Origin: Amphibalanus amphitrite
Lineage: Eukaryota; Arthropoda; Thecostraca; Balanomorpha; Balanidae
NCBI RefSeq assembly: GCF_019059575.1
Contig: NW_024881612.1
Location: 124,001 to 188,000 of the forward strand
Length of the DNA stretch: 64,000 nt
Reading direction: 5' to 3'
Made by a program: the position numbers and the translations under genes. This document shows, one piece after another, positions 1 to 10,410 of this stretch; within the stretch, counting starts at the first letter, position 1; the number at the start of each line of letters is the position of its first letter. The notes under the pieces are model-generated. The model was not told where the DNA came from and did not search any database. It was given only the letters and a program-made list of their open reading frames with translations.

Positions 1-1044
1 AGAGATCAGGAAGATTATCAATGCAGCATCACATTTTTACATGCAGGTACACATGTAAATAGGTCATATTTATCTGTATGCAATATATACTGTGGAACAG
101 GAGCTAATAAGTAATAAGGACACTATGCCAAATGAATATTGAAATTGAAAGGTTGGAGAGCAACAGGGCTACCTACATCAAACCATGCTTTGTCCACCAT
201 TCCTGGCTATGAAGTAGTAAATAGTGGCTTTAAAGTTGATACTCCTCAAAAGAAAGAGTATCAACTTTAATATAAGAGTATTTTAAAGAGTATTTAAAGA
301 GTATCCCTGGATGGCCTGAATTGAGAGAGCATTCTATCATGAAAAGAGCAGTATATCATCTATCATGGAAAGAACATTCTAGCATTTTCAGTTTTCAGGT
401 CAAATGAGGTTGAAATTGCAAGCATTTTGTAGAATAAAATAACGTTAGGTAGGACTAAACAAGAAGGAAGAGTCACGCTGACCAGCGACCACTGTTCATG
501 AAAAATACAGTAGGCTAAGACTTGTCAAGTCTTCATCAAACATTTATGTGGACACGAGTCCTGATTGACTGCACTTACCAAGTCTACAGCATTAATGTTA
601 GAGTTACAAAAAATCACCCGTTCCTGCGCCCTGTGGTTCCATACTGATACTGATGCATGAATGGTGTTATGGTGACTGGTTTGGGTTGTGGTCATGGTGT
701 TTGTGTACCGATAATCAAAAAGGGAAAAATATGAAACATCCAGATTAAATAAATATAATATAACAAATATTGGCACAATGGGAACCCTCTTTGATTATTG
801 AATCGTAGCGATTTTAGGCTGTGATTTTGATCCTGTACCAACCCAGTACCAACCCACCTTGCTTGATGGAGATGTTGACGAAACTGGCCACCTTCCTCTG
901 CAGTAGACCCACAATTATTCCATTGGAGCCGTTTCAGCCGACACTCTCTCGAGTCGGTTATTTGCCGGTGTCTGAATCAGTCGGCCGCAATCTCACGTCC
1001 GGCGTCTGCTAGCACCGGCCTGCTGTGTTGATTTTTGTGATGGG
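1..1044. other. Non-genic flank, no supported gene
   Basis: AT-rich sequence with short direct repeats of an 'aaagagtat' type around 240-305. Open frames here are short, have no family resemblance and no flanking splice pattern I can support. I see no RNA gene or transposon end before the palindromic repeats that begin near 1045. Confidence 0.5.
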
Positions 1045-1210
1045 ACCGTGTATATCACACCACGGTGAGATTTACACAATACCGGCCATTTGTGTAAATC
1101 ACACCCACCCCGGTGTGATATACACAAAATCTACTACGTAGTGTAAATCACACCCGGGTGAGGAATACACAGAGAGGGCAGCTGTGTGTATATCTCACCA
1201 CGATGTGACG
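1045..1210. repeat. Cluster of short palindromes with a GTGTGATTTACACA-type core
   Basis: Several inverted pairs of 'tgtgtaaatcacacc' and 'ggtgtgatatacaca' follow one another and can each fold into a small hairpin. The same core builds the tandem array at 1806-2275, so both are parts of one repeat family. No coding capacity. Confidence 0.75.
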
Positions 1211-1330
1211 TCATAGCAACGCTGAACGTCCATTGGTCAGAGCAGTGACTCTGCTCGCCCATTGGTCAGATCAGACTAAGCACTACGAATATTCCGGCGG
1301 GATTCCGGGCGTCCTCTCTCTCGGAATCAG

Positions 1331-1405
1331 CTGACCGCCTGGCCTAGTGGTGAAGGTGCTTGCACCATGTTACGAATGTTGCGGGTTCGAGTCCCGTCGG
1401 TGCGG
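1331..1405 (+). repeat. tRNA-like element, probable tRNA-derived SINE head
   Basis: A perfect RNA polymerase III A box (TGGCCTAGTGG, 1340-1350) and B box (GGTTCGAGTCC, 1384-1394) are present. The T arm folds (5 bp, loop TTCGAGT, 1381-1397). The acceptor stem pairs at only about 5 of 7 positions and I could not make a clean D or anticodon arm, so a working tRNA is unlikely. It sits between palindromic repeats, which fits a SINE or a tRNA pseudogene. Confidence 0.55.
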
Positions 1406-1547
1406 GCGCTTTTTCCCGCATTTTCGCTTTTCCTTGGTAGCGGTGGGTTCGCTGCCGACCGACAAGTTTAAAAGCACCAATACAATATGGAAAGCGACGT
1501 CTGAATGCTCGTGGCGAAGCGGTGCAGTGCCGAAGGCAATGCCTTAG

Positions 1548-1684
1548 GAGAGATTACAGGCAATGGTAAGTCAAATATTTTTAGGTTAAGTGGTTGTGTA
1601 TCTGGCTTCAGGCCGAAGGCCTGAAGCCTGATGCACAACCACTTAACCTAAAAATATTTGACTTACCATTGCTTGCAATCTCTT
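1548..1684. repeat. Long foldback hairpin
   Basis: An imperfect inverted repeat with arms of about 65 bases. The core arm from 'caatggtaagtcaaat' (1561) is mirrored almost exactly by 'atttgacttaccattg' ending near 1671, and the centre 'ttcaggccgaaggcctgaa' is itself palindromic. The outer stem 'gagattacagg' / 'cttgcaatctc' has two wobble-type differences. It looks like a foldback or MITE-type element; no ORF. Confidence 0.85.
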
Positions 1685-1735
1685 CATGCGAGTACCTTCT
1701 TCCTCATCCACGGGTAGGCAAAAATCAGTAGGTCA

Positions 1736-1775
1736 GGTTAGGTTAGGTTAGGTTAGGTTAGGTCAGGTCAGGTCT
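1736..1775 (+). repeat. Interstitial TTAGG-type telomere-like repeat
   Basis: Five exact GGTTA units (equivalently TTAGG) run from 1736 to 1762, flanked by GGTCA variants. TTAGG is the ancestral arthropod telomere unit. This short internal run is either an old telomeric insertion or a chance microsatellite. Confidence 0.7.
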
Positions 1776-1805
1776 AAGGTTTGGTTAAGTGTCTTGTTAC
1801 CGTGC

Positions 1806-2275
1806 CTACTGTGTAAATCTCACCCAGGTGCTGCGTGGTTTGACACCCAGGTGTGATTTACCCACTACCGAGCACACAGTGTATATCACACCCTGGTGAG
1901 ATTTACACATTGGCTAGGCCTACTGTGTAAATCACACCCAGGTGCTGCGTGGTTTGACACCCAGGTGTGATTTACACACTAGGAGCACATTGTGTATATC
2001 ACACCACGGTGTGATTTACGCATTTGCCGGGCCTACTGTGTAAATCACACCCAGGTGCTGCGTGGTCTGACACCCGGGTGTGATTTACACACTAGGAGCA
2101 CATTGTGTATATCACACCCCGGTGTGATTTACGCATTGCCGGCCCACTGTGTAAATCACACTCCGCGTGGTGTGATATACACAGGAGTAGTGTATTGTGT
2201 AAATCACACCCGGGTGAGGTTTACACTACAGTGCGATGCATTATGTAAATCTCACCGTGGTGTGATATACACGCG
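1806..2275. repeat. 113-bp tandem satellite of paired palindromes
   Basis: Unit starts (CTACTGTGTAAAT-like) fall at 1806, 1920 and 2033, with a weaker fourth near 2144, giving periods of 114, 113 and about 111. Each unit contains two hairpins built from GTGTAAATCACACC and GGTGTGATTTACAC halves. Copies decay toward 2275. Noncoding. Confidence 0.85.
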
Positions 2276-2851
2276 TCCTTTTGTGATTAGGCACGTCCGG
2301 CCGCCTGCGCTAATTTCGTCAAAGCCGCACCACAAACCACACATGCTATTGCTGCCATCTATTTGGCACTCGATTTTTCCATGAAGGGATCCCTTCATTG
2401 GACGAAAGGATTGACTTGGCCATCACTGGCCTCTGGCAGGGACGTAAGAAGCGGTGCATTTTCTGGGCCACTGGCCGCAGCCAGGAAATGTAAGTATCTA
2501 TCCCATTTGAAAAGGTACATGTACATTGTATGTAATTTAGTACTTCAATCCAAATGTGTCGGTTTTGCGAGGCTGACAGAACGTTAACACTCGTTGGCAG
2601 TTGGCAGGGTGATCCGGTCGCCCCCTGGGTACGCCACTGCGCCGCTGTCCTCGGTCGGCGGACCTGCGATGCGGGAGGGGCGGCCGACGGTGACCGTGGG
2701 CCGCGGATGGGGAGTGGCTCACCGCTGGCATCGCCCCTGGCTAACGGAGGGCGCCCGAGAGTCGATAGTCGGCGTGGAGTCGCGGTCGGCGAGTCAGTGC
2801 TCGTTGGTGTCGTGGGCGGCGAAGGTTACGTTCAACCGCGCTCAACCAGAT

Positions 2852-5800
2852 ATGGGAGGAAAGCTGAAGATCCACATCGTTTACTGGTGAGTTATATTTT
2901 GATTTTTAGACGGTGAAGGGGGAGTAGAGCGCCTAAGTGGCCTTAGCCGCCAATTGAGTAGGTACATGTGACCTTGACCTTGTGCATAAAGAGTCGAACG
3001 GGGAACATAACCCTTCGTTATTATGTTTCTGTTTTCACAATGCTGACTCCCGTACTATTTTGAAAGAAGTAATGCAGCCGCCAGCCGGCTTAGATGTTTG
3101 CCCCTGCGCTAGGTAGGAAAGCGAAAGCCGAACTGCTCAAGGTCTGCTGGGGTGTTGACCCAAGGTCAGGTCAAATGTCAGGTATGTCAAGGGCAGGTCA
3201 AAACCAGTCAGGTCAGAAAGCTGATCGAGGGAGGTCATGTTTGATAGCATACGATTAGGCTGCTCATTCAAGTTCACTGGTGCCTTTCTCGACTCGCTAG
3301 CTCAATTGGGGCGAGAGTTATTGATTTAACTCTGATGACCTCGATTGACCATTAGCAATAGCGACACATGACGTTACGTAAGGTCGAAAATGAAAAAAAA
3401 CACTGGTCTCGCATAAAGGGGATGGTATTACGATTCATACCTACGTTTGAGACTTGGACCGTACCTGACCTGACCTGACCTTACCTGACCTGGCCTGGCC
3501 TGGCCTGACCGGACCGGACCGGACCGGACCGGACCGGACCGGACCGGACCTGAAAATGTGGTCTAAGTCAAAAGGTCTGGCTTGCAGCAAAGGTCAGGTT
3601 TGCCAGATATCGGCTCTCATTCTCGAACGCTTCCCGATAACTATGCCAAATCGCGAAAATATCGTCAACGAACTCCGATGGATATTATTCGATGGAGCGA
3701 TCTCCAGCCCTGACGATCTGGCTTCCCTCCCGACGATGACGACCCTGACGATCGCTTTATCGCCGCACTGATCGCTGCTTCGAAATGGGACGGGTGCCCG
3801 CGTCTCCCCAGCAGCAGCCTGTCGGCACAGATCAGCCATTTGACTGCGGTTTTGGTGTCTTTCAGCGGGGCATGAGGGTACGCTCCAAAGTTCCGCAAGA
3901 TCAAAGCGGAACTGGAGCAGGCCTTTCCCGGTGATCTGGAGATCGTAAGTATCATCTGACTGCCGATTGTGGGTCAGATAGCTGCTCCACTGAGCCGTCA
4001 TGTCAGTAGGCGGAACTATGGTCAAGCGTACCCATTTTCGGGAACGCATTTTCGTTCCCATATTTGGGAACGATAAACCCAAATATGGGAACGCCATGTA
4101 GGCATTATTTAAAACAAGAAAAAGAACCGTTAAATGACGTCCAAAAAATATAAAACGATCGTGAACCGCCTGATATTTGTCTCAATATTGTTGGGAAAGA
4201 GTTTGATATTGTAAGGCCCATCGTAGTTTCAAATCGTTCGCCTATTTCTAAAGCAGTCCATCATCCGGGCCGCGAGCCCAAATTTGGGAACGCTCTCGTA
4301 CACTGGCGCTGCAAGCGTTCCTTATTATGGGAACGGCGTACCCAAAATTGGGAACGATTTCACCGACGCCTTTCAGGGGCTCTTTTCATTAACAAGCATC
4401 ACGTCCAACGCCGCAAATTATTGTTAACGCAACAATCATCAGATGACCTTTCCGGCAAGACCGTCGCATGTTTCGCCCGGTCTTCTGCGCTTTTATTCCC
4501 GTCGATCTCGCAGCGGGCACGCCCCCCTCTGCAGGATTACGTAATTCACAACGCTCAGCGATGTTCAACAAGGTCTTCCATGCCTATATCCAACGTCCGC
4601 GCCGAGGGTGGAGACATGTCAAGCACCTGTCTGTTTATCACCGATAGTTGACGAGCACAAGTAAGTATCCAAAAATGGGAACGCTGAAATGTTTCACTCT
4701 CAAAACACCTAGTCCCAATATAAATCTACTTTTTTCCTTTCTTAATGAGTGTAAGTGGCAAAAGGCCTGGTAGGATGGGCACGAGAAATGATCAAAATTA
4801 GCATGAAAATTATAAATAAGGCACATAGGGCGACCTGCATAAAAGAAATTCCCCCAAAACGATCGTACCCCCAAAATACCGAAGGCAAAAACCACGCTCA
4901 TGACGCTCTTCGCTTGCATTTGTCATCAAAACCACGCTCATGAGGAAATAGTTCACTTTTAACATGGGGTTTTGAGCTGGAATAGCAGTTTTGTAGCTTG
5001 AGCTGAGACTAGCACAAATCAGGAGCTTTTACGGCTCAACGATCACCCTAGACGAAGATATTCCATTTCTCGTTCCGAAAAGAGTGCCTTGTAGAGGAAT
5101 GCGTGCCTTGCACAGGAATGCAGCCACGTCATCGTCAGCCAATCAGCGTGCGGCTTACAGCCAATGCAGTATGCGTAGGTTTGAGCTACGCAATATGATT
5201 GGTCAATGCGTAATAAGCTTCCGCGTCAAACATTATTTTACATAGAATATAGTTCGTCCTATATTGAAATATAGAAAATAATTGTTTTTACAAAAAGGTT
5301 TTATTTTATTTCATGATTATTTTGGGCATAAAAAATCATCAATCAATAGCAAAATACTGATTTCAGGAAAGTGAACTGTTTCCTTTAAAAGCAACGCTAA
5401 ACAGCTAGCATCCAAATAAAATATGTCTTTCAGGGTTGATAAAATACAGCTGAATAATTTTAAACCACTTAAACTGAGTTTATAACAGTAGTTCGGTAAA
5501 TTCACTCGCGTTCCACGCGGTCGTCCGCCCCGACACCAAAAGTCAACAATATTACCTCGGGACCGTACGCGTCTTCGCTTGCATTTGTCAGGATCTGGTG
5601 TCGATAGTATGAAAGTTCATAACCAGGCGAAAATTATTATAGTTGACCTCAAACTAAAAAATGCTTCATTTTCCTTAAAATTGCATGCTAAATGTCGTAT
5701 AACCCATATTTCCACCATTCTGTCATTTTTAAAAAATCATTAAAAATATCATTCCACGGTCAATTTCCTTGTTCCACGGTCAGATTAAAGATAACTTTAT

Positions 5801-8340
5801 GGAGATTTAGTAGAGACGTTAATTAGCATGCACTTTTTCGAGACGTGATGCACTAATGAGTTTTAGTGCGCGAACGGCCGAAAAATTGCCTTCCGTAGTC
5901 ATAAATGGGAACGCTCGTTCCCATATTTGGGAACTCCGTTCCCAAAAATGGGAACGTTCCTATATTTGGGTACTCATGACCATAGTTCCGCCTACTGATG
6001 TCTCCCGATGCTACGTAATATCGCGGGCAGTGAGCATGCTGATAATTTATTACGTCTGGTCCTTGATTCAGCCGATTCAACTGAAGGTATATATTCGGGT
6101 CTATTGCCGTGTTTGAGTGATGGTCCGGTCGTCACAAAAATAAATAAAATAACTAATCGAGGCAGAAAGCGTAAAAGGGCCCGCCTCCTTATGCCGGGAT
6201 CCTCTGTCAGGTAGTGACAACTCATAACCTGCATTATATGAAATAGTGAAAACCATGAGCATAAATTAGATAATTTTATAGGCGCTAAATCTTCCATTAG
6301 GTCGGGTTAGCAGAGGTAATAAAAAATCAACTTTTCAGCTCTTAAAGGGACACTCCCACCTTAACATTAGTTTTGAGTTGAGATAGCCAAATTGGTGGCC
6401 ATGGCCTGCAAATACCGGTTTGGGCACTCACAACATCGACAAATGCTTTAATTCGGAGATATGGAATTTCAAACTTGCAGTTTTCGGATTCTAAGGGGCT
6501 AATGCATTGGTATGCCCCCTTAGAATTTGTGACGTCAGCGGAGATCTAACGATTTTTAAATCTTTTACTAAAACGTTTGGTAGCACGCGGTGGTATATAC
6601 TGCTTTGCGCGCAACAAATGCCGCACTTTCAAATAAAGTCGCTAGGAACAGCGGAGATCCCAAAAAGTAAACAAAAGTAAAAGCCTAATATCTTGAAAAC
6701 CAGTGAATATTTTTCGATGAAATTTGGTAGATATTCGTTTTCGCTCTTTCTGAACCAAGGGACATCACTTTCGTGCCAATTCATTAACTTTTTTGAAGGT
6801 GGGAGGGTCCCTTTAACGTTTTTGGAGAAAATATCTAAGTTCATAGACGAACTGATCTACAAAGTCGTGGAAGACATATGAGCTGTTAAAAACTCTTTCG
6901 CTATAGGTTATGTCCTCAGATTTGACCTAAGGTCAACGGTTTGGCCTTCAGAGACCAGACGTAAAATAGACGTTTCAAAGAAAACGTTTTCCGCAATTAC
7001 TTTTGACACAAGGATTTCAAACGCCGGTTTCCCCAGCGTTGTACGTACAGCGTTGTATTTCTCTTGTTGAGATGCGTCGAATTTATTATAATATGAACCG
7101 GAAAAGTCAACTTTAAAATCTTTCCTTCATCATTGGGTCAAAAAGCTATGACCTGACCCCGAAAGGTCATCTTGCGTATCGATGATCTATCTTTATTGCT
7201 AAGCTGAATAAATTCGAGGTGTTTTCATCGCTCTATGGTGTCGTTATCGAATTATTTTACAAAAATGCTGGTGACCGTTCATGACCTGCATTGACCTCTG
7301 TGTCTGTGGTGTAAGGTAGGGTCACTGTTTCAATATTCACATTACCTATTCAGTTTGCAGCATTTTAAACGATGATAGGAGAGAGTGCAGCTTGACTTTC
7401 GTCCGAATGAGGCACAGTGACAGGCTATAGAGAATGGGCACATTAGCGTTAGAAGCATAGAACTCGCGGCCGGCCGGCTGCCGCCGCCTCCTCAGCTCCG
7501 GACCTGACCACTGCTGACCGACCTTGGCCTTGGACCCATCCACGTCCGGCTGACAGCCGCATCACGTCGACGGCAGTCCCCGTGGCGAGCTCATTATGTG
7601 GGAATGTGACCCTGACTGGCTGGCGATATTGTAATTTCGCTCCGATTGTCTCGTGCTGACCGGCGCGGTCCGTTTCAGACCGGAGAGGGCACCCCCAGTG
7701 TGACCGGCTACCTCGAGGTGCAAATTGTCGGCGGAAAGCTGCTCCACTCCAAGAAGGTGGGTGTGGGTTCTCATCTACAGAGTGCAGACTTTCTGCAAGT
7801 CCGGTCATTATACTCGTAGCTGTGTGATAATTTTTTTCCCTAACTACGCTGTTCTGAATAAGAACCGTTTATAATGACGGCTATCAATGCGGCGGGACAT
7901 TTTTCTGCCCCGTGGAAAGTTAGAGCGTTAATACATAAGCATCCAGTCTGAAACGATATGTTACCATCGCACTTCTACGACTATTAATACCGCGATAAAT
8001 AAATATAAATACCGGATATAAATACCGCGGGGGATCCAAACACTAATTAACGATTAGTTTCAGGATACTAAATCATCCACCCAATCGTCGCTCGCCGTTT
8101 TACGGTATAGTTTCAGTTCACCAACCTTCATTTAGCCCCTGTCACGATTGCTGCTCATTAGACGGGCCTGTGTTTACGGTGGCGTCTCTGACTGCCCGAT
8201 GACTTCACCCCGCCCGTCATCCGAGCTCGTCCGGGGTAAACCTCAGCGGTGTGCTATTTCAGAACGGTGATGGGTACGTGGACACGCCCCAGAAGATGCA
8301 GCGCATCATAGACGGAGTGCGCGCTGCACTCGCTCAGTGA
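2852..8340 (+). CDS. SELENOW: Selenoprotein W (UGA-encoded selenocysteine)
   Basis: Four coding exons: 2852-2886, 3866-3944, 7679-7756 and 8263-8340. All junctions are GT..AG and the frame closes to 89 aa (vertebrate SELENOW is about 87). The first intron splits the Cys codon (TG|C), giving C-G-A-U in which U is the TGA at 3873-3875. The rest matches the family closely: GYAPKFRKIKAELEQ after the redox motif, then TGEGTPSVTGYLEV, LLHSKKNGDGYVDT and a final AALAQ. Family knowledge: a small cytosolic thioredoxin-fold (Rdx) protein with a CxxU redox site, thought to act in glutathione-linked thiol redox. The start is the ATG 11 codons before the split Cys, matching vertebrate spacing. The stop is also TGA. 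The large intron 2 (3945-7678) hosts two transposons. Reading TGA as a stop would truncate the protein at residue 14. Confidence 0.95.
3464..3551. repeat. Degenerate pentanucleotide array (CCTGA to CCGGA)
   Basis: Tandem five-base units change along the array from CCTGA and CCTTA through CCTGG to at least eight GGACC/CCGGA units. It lies in SELENOW intron 1, downstream of a cluster of AGGTCA-like words (3165-3225). Confidence 0.9.
3873..3875 (+). other. SELENOW: Selenocysteine codon (in-frame TGA) of SELENOW
   Basis: The TGA is codon 15 and sits at the family's Sec position in the Cys-Gly-Ala-Sec redox motif. The coding frame continues with strong conservation on both sides of it and across three introns. 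With the SECIS hairpin downstream, recoding is much more likely than a nonsense mutation. Confidence 0.93.
4004..5997. mobile_element. Palindrome-rich TIR DNA transposon, copy 1 (non-autonomous)
   Basis: Inverted ends begin CAGTAGGCGGAACTATGGTCA and mirror each other (4004 and 5997). A perfect 4-bp target duplication ATGT lies at 4000-4003 and 5998-6001. Clusters of the palindrome 'gttcccatatttgggaac' occur inside both ends (about 4036-4095, 4279-4352, 5908-5970). No transposase-like frame was recognised. The element sits in SELENOW intron 2. The ends match the copy at 49347-50493. The superfamily is unassigned; 4-bp duplications occur in several (for example Chapaev or Sola), but I cannot choose. 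Confidence 0.85.
4470..4612 (-). repeat. Dispersed repeat shared with 27306-27440
   Basis: On the reverse strand this reads 'caccctcggcgcgga', then 'ggaagaccttgttgaacatcg' and 'taatcctgcag', the same order as at 27306-27400 on the + strand. It lies inside transposon copy 1, so the element either captured or carries a repeat found elsewhere. Confidence 0.65.
6346..6812 (+). mobile_element. TTAA-flanked MITE, short copy
   Basis: Inverted ends AGGGACACTCCCACCTT and AAGGTGGGAGGGTCCCT are flanked on both sides by TTAA (6342-6345, 6813-6816). The 467-bp element has no coding capacity. TTAA targets are typical of piggyBac and Kolobok groups. A longer inverted copy of the same family is at 28348-31124. 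It lies in SELENOW intron 2. Confidence 0.88.
6890..7320 (-). repeat. AGGTCA/TGACCT-rich dispersed repeat, copy A
   Basis: Several TGACCT words plus, on the reverse strand, 'cgatgaaaaca', 'gatacgcaagatgacc' and 'aaagttgac' occur in the same order as in 17990-18170. It is therefore a diverged, inverted copy of that repeat. Noncoding, in SELENOW intron 2. Confidence 0.55.
7995..8060 (+). repeat. Short dispersed repeat with TATAAATACCG core
   Basis: The string 'tataaataccgcggggga' near 8018 is repeated with small changes near 9918 ('tataaataccgtggggga'). Both are followed by a CCAAA..CTAA sequence. It is a small dispersed repeat, not a promoter I can support. Confidence 0.45.
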
Positions 8341-8362
8341 GCGCCTCTCTGCTGCTGAACCG

Positions 8363-8797
8363 GTGAGTACCCCCCTCCCCAGCTCCACCCTCCACATCCC
8401 CCTCATTAGGCCGAGTGGGCGCCTCATGTAGCCGAGCGGGTAGAGGAGTCGGCTCCCGCCCCTCCTCCCCGCACGGCTCGTGCCCCCCCCCCCCCCCGAC
8501 CCCCATCTCCGCTGCCGCCCCGGTCAGCTGTGATCGTACCCCCTCCCCCTCTGCCCGCTATGTACCTACTAGACATGTGACGAATGACGAACGACGAACA
8601 TGATGGGAATGACGAACATGGTTGTTGTATACGACTTTCGTGTGTGGTGACAACCGACCGGCGCGATAAATAATGCAATGCGGACACCGCAGCAGCATAT
8701 GTGTGCCTGCATCGTTCCCGATCGTGGCTCTGGGCTGTACCCAGTATGAACGAATTCTACCAAATTTGTCACCGAATAGTACTCGACATTTTCCCAG
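8363..8797 (+). other. SELENOW: Probable 3'UTR intron of SELENOW
   Basis: A strong donor (CCG|GTGAGT at 8363) lies 22 nt after the stop codon, and a good acceptor (ATTTTCCCAG|G) ends at 8797, just upstream of the SECIS element. Removing this segment would bring the SECIS core to about 56 nt from the stop. It is inferred from splice signals only. Confidence 0.6.
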
Positions 8798-8812
8798 GTG
8801 CTGTCCGACTCC

Positions 8813-8892
8813 CCGTGATGCCGCCGCCATGATGACGCACGCCGCGGAAAGCTCTGCTGGCGGCGTGCCGAGGCCGAGCGGGGGCGTCACGG
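8813..8892 (+). promoter_or_regulatory. SELENOW: SECIS element in the SELENOW 3'UTR
   Basis: All SECIS hallmarks are present. The 5' core is ATGA (8832-8835). It is followed 12 nt later by the apical AAA (8848-8850). The 3' GA is at 8870-8871. Helix II is nine perfect pairs between 8837-8845 and 8860-8868. Helix I pairs CCGTGATGCC (8813-8822) with GGCGTCACGG (8883-8892) with one G-U wobble. It would recruit SBP2 and the Sec elongation factor to decode the UGA at 3873. Confidence 0.9.
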
Positions 8893-9096
8893 TGGGTGGG
8901 AGGGCGGCCGGTCGGCGGCGGCGGGCGCCACACCCTCCTCCCTCGCACCCGTGGCCGACCCATCCGTCCACCGCCGGCGCCCGAGACGGCGCCCGGCGGC
9001 GCCCTCACGGCCGCTGTCGCTGACGGATTGGTGATTCCGCTTTGGAAACTGATGTGTTCATCGACAGTGTTCATTGCTTGTTCCGTGAGGTGGCGT

Positions 9097-9102
9097 AATA
9101 AA
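9097..9102 (+). terminator. SELENOW: Polyadenylation signal AATAAA for SELENOW
   Basis: A canonical AATAAA lies about 205 nt downstream of the SECIS element on the same strand, with no other + strand gene nearby. It is the likely 3' end signal of the SELENOW transcript. Confidence 0.7.
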
Positions 9103-9119
9103 GGCTAGCGAGGTGAGGA

Positions 9120-10410
9120 CATGATTCAGCTGTTTGTCTCAGAGCAAAGAACAACTCTGGAATTAATAAGAACGTGAAAATACTGCGCAGTTATTATTGC
9201 TCATCCGATACTACTGTTGTTCAGAGCGAAGGGGCTGGACGGACAAACTGAAACGTCCAGGGAGGCTCGGGAAGCTAGACTAAAACGGGCAAAACGTAAC
9301 GAGCAATCAGCCGTCTCAAAACGGAAAAACTTGACCAGCAAATCGGCTTCTGATCAGGCGTATGCTTCAGTGACGCGACTTTCGGTTTGCTAACTACGGA
9401 CGTGCTTCTCTAAAACGCTAAATAGAGGAACGAAAATTTTTAGCGAGATGTCAGTCCACCTGGCTTTACCCAAAAACGACTTCCGTGATATACTGCCTTG
9501 CTACTGTGTACTTTTGGAAGCGCTGCTCACTTATGGAAGCATTCAATGTCTGGGAAGAGTCCGCACTTCTTGTTGCCCCCCTACAAATTCGGGCAAGACC
9601 AAGCCGCATGAACCTCACGGTACATATGAACGAACCTGCTCGAATGGCTGTGGTTCAAAGTGTAGACCGCTTATCTATAGTTTTCATTGAGTAAAACCTA
9701 GGTCGAAGGCATCAGTATCCGACCTAAGCAGAATAAAACTTCGAGTCTGAAGGTCAAACTATTGACCCGAACTCCAATATGCATATGAAACGCAATGCGG
9801 CGAAACACTTGAAGCACGGCATTTGTTTTCTCCGCTACCCCCAGTGCAGAACCACCTCATGAAATTCCGGCCACGATGATTTCACAGACTCCATGTTTAC
9901 GGACGTCGATCGTCCGAATATAAATACCGTGGGGGACCAAAATGCTAAACATATCCATCACCGGGTCAATTATTGGATTCTGATGGAAAAACATCCGCTG
10001 TTAGTAAGAGGAAATTATAAACAGGCTCACTGCAGGCGGTAGAACCGATCATATTTCAGATGACCCACGGCGGATAATCAGACTACTGCCCAGAGTTGGT
10101 GTAAACAGTTTGCCGCCCACTGTGTTAGAACCAGTCAGCTAGTGTCAGCCCTTCGCCACCGCACTAATCCGGAACTGTATCGGATTCCAACGCAATTACG
10201 CCTTTCAAGCTGCAATGGTGTGAAGATCAAGCTTGCTAATCTGGATAAAAATGCATATCTTGGCTCCATATAAAAATATATTGTTCTCGTAACACCCTGT
10301 AACAGGTTTCTAGCATACAATTTACAGCCAATTAAGCCCAAGCTACTGGAACCAGCCTTCAATGATTTTGTCACACGACTCATCACCGCGTCCTAACCCC
10401 ACCCCGCCCT
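9120..10410. other. Intergenic region between SELENOW and the lectin/protease-homologue gene
   Basis: This lies between the convergent 3' ends of the + strand SELENOW and the - strand gene at 10411-16930. It contains the second copy of the TATAAATACCG repeat (about 9915-9950). I see no gene, and no canonical AATAAA on the - strand just past 10411. Confidence 0.5.

Noticed and set aside
1331..1405. Functional tRNA gene
   Set aside because: A and B boxes are good, but the acceptor, D and anticodon arms do not fold properly.
1347..1547. Small + strand open frame starting inside the tRNA-like segment
   Set aside because: It overlaps the pol III A/B-box region and a repeat; no coding support.
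1806..2275. CRISPR-like array
   Set aside because: The repeats are directly adjoining palindromic satellite units in a eukaryotic genome, with no unique spacers.
3873..3875. SELENOW as a pseudogene broken by a stop codon
   Set aside because: The stop is at the Sec position, the rest is conserved, splice sites are intact and a SECIS hairpin is present.
3594..4097. A - strand open frame of 167 codons overlapping SELENOW exon 2
   Set aside because: It runs antisense across the exon and into transposon copy 1. No resemblance to known proteins.
8558..9074. Open frames on both strands over the SELENOW 3'UTR
   Set aside because: They coincide with the GC-rich SECIS region and show only biased Arg/Pro/Ala composition.
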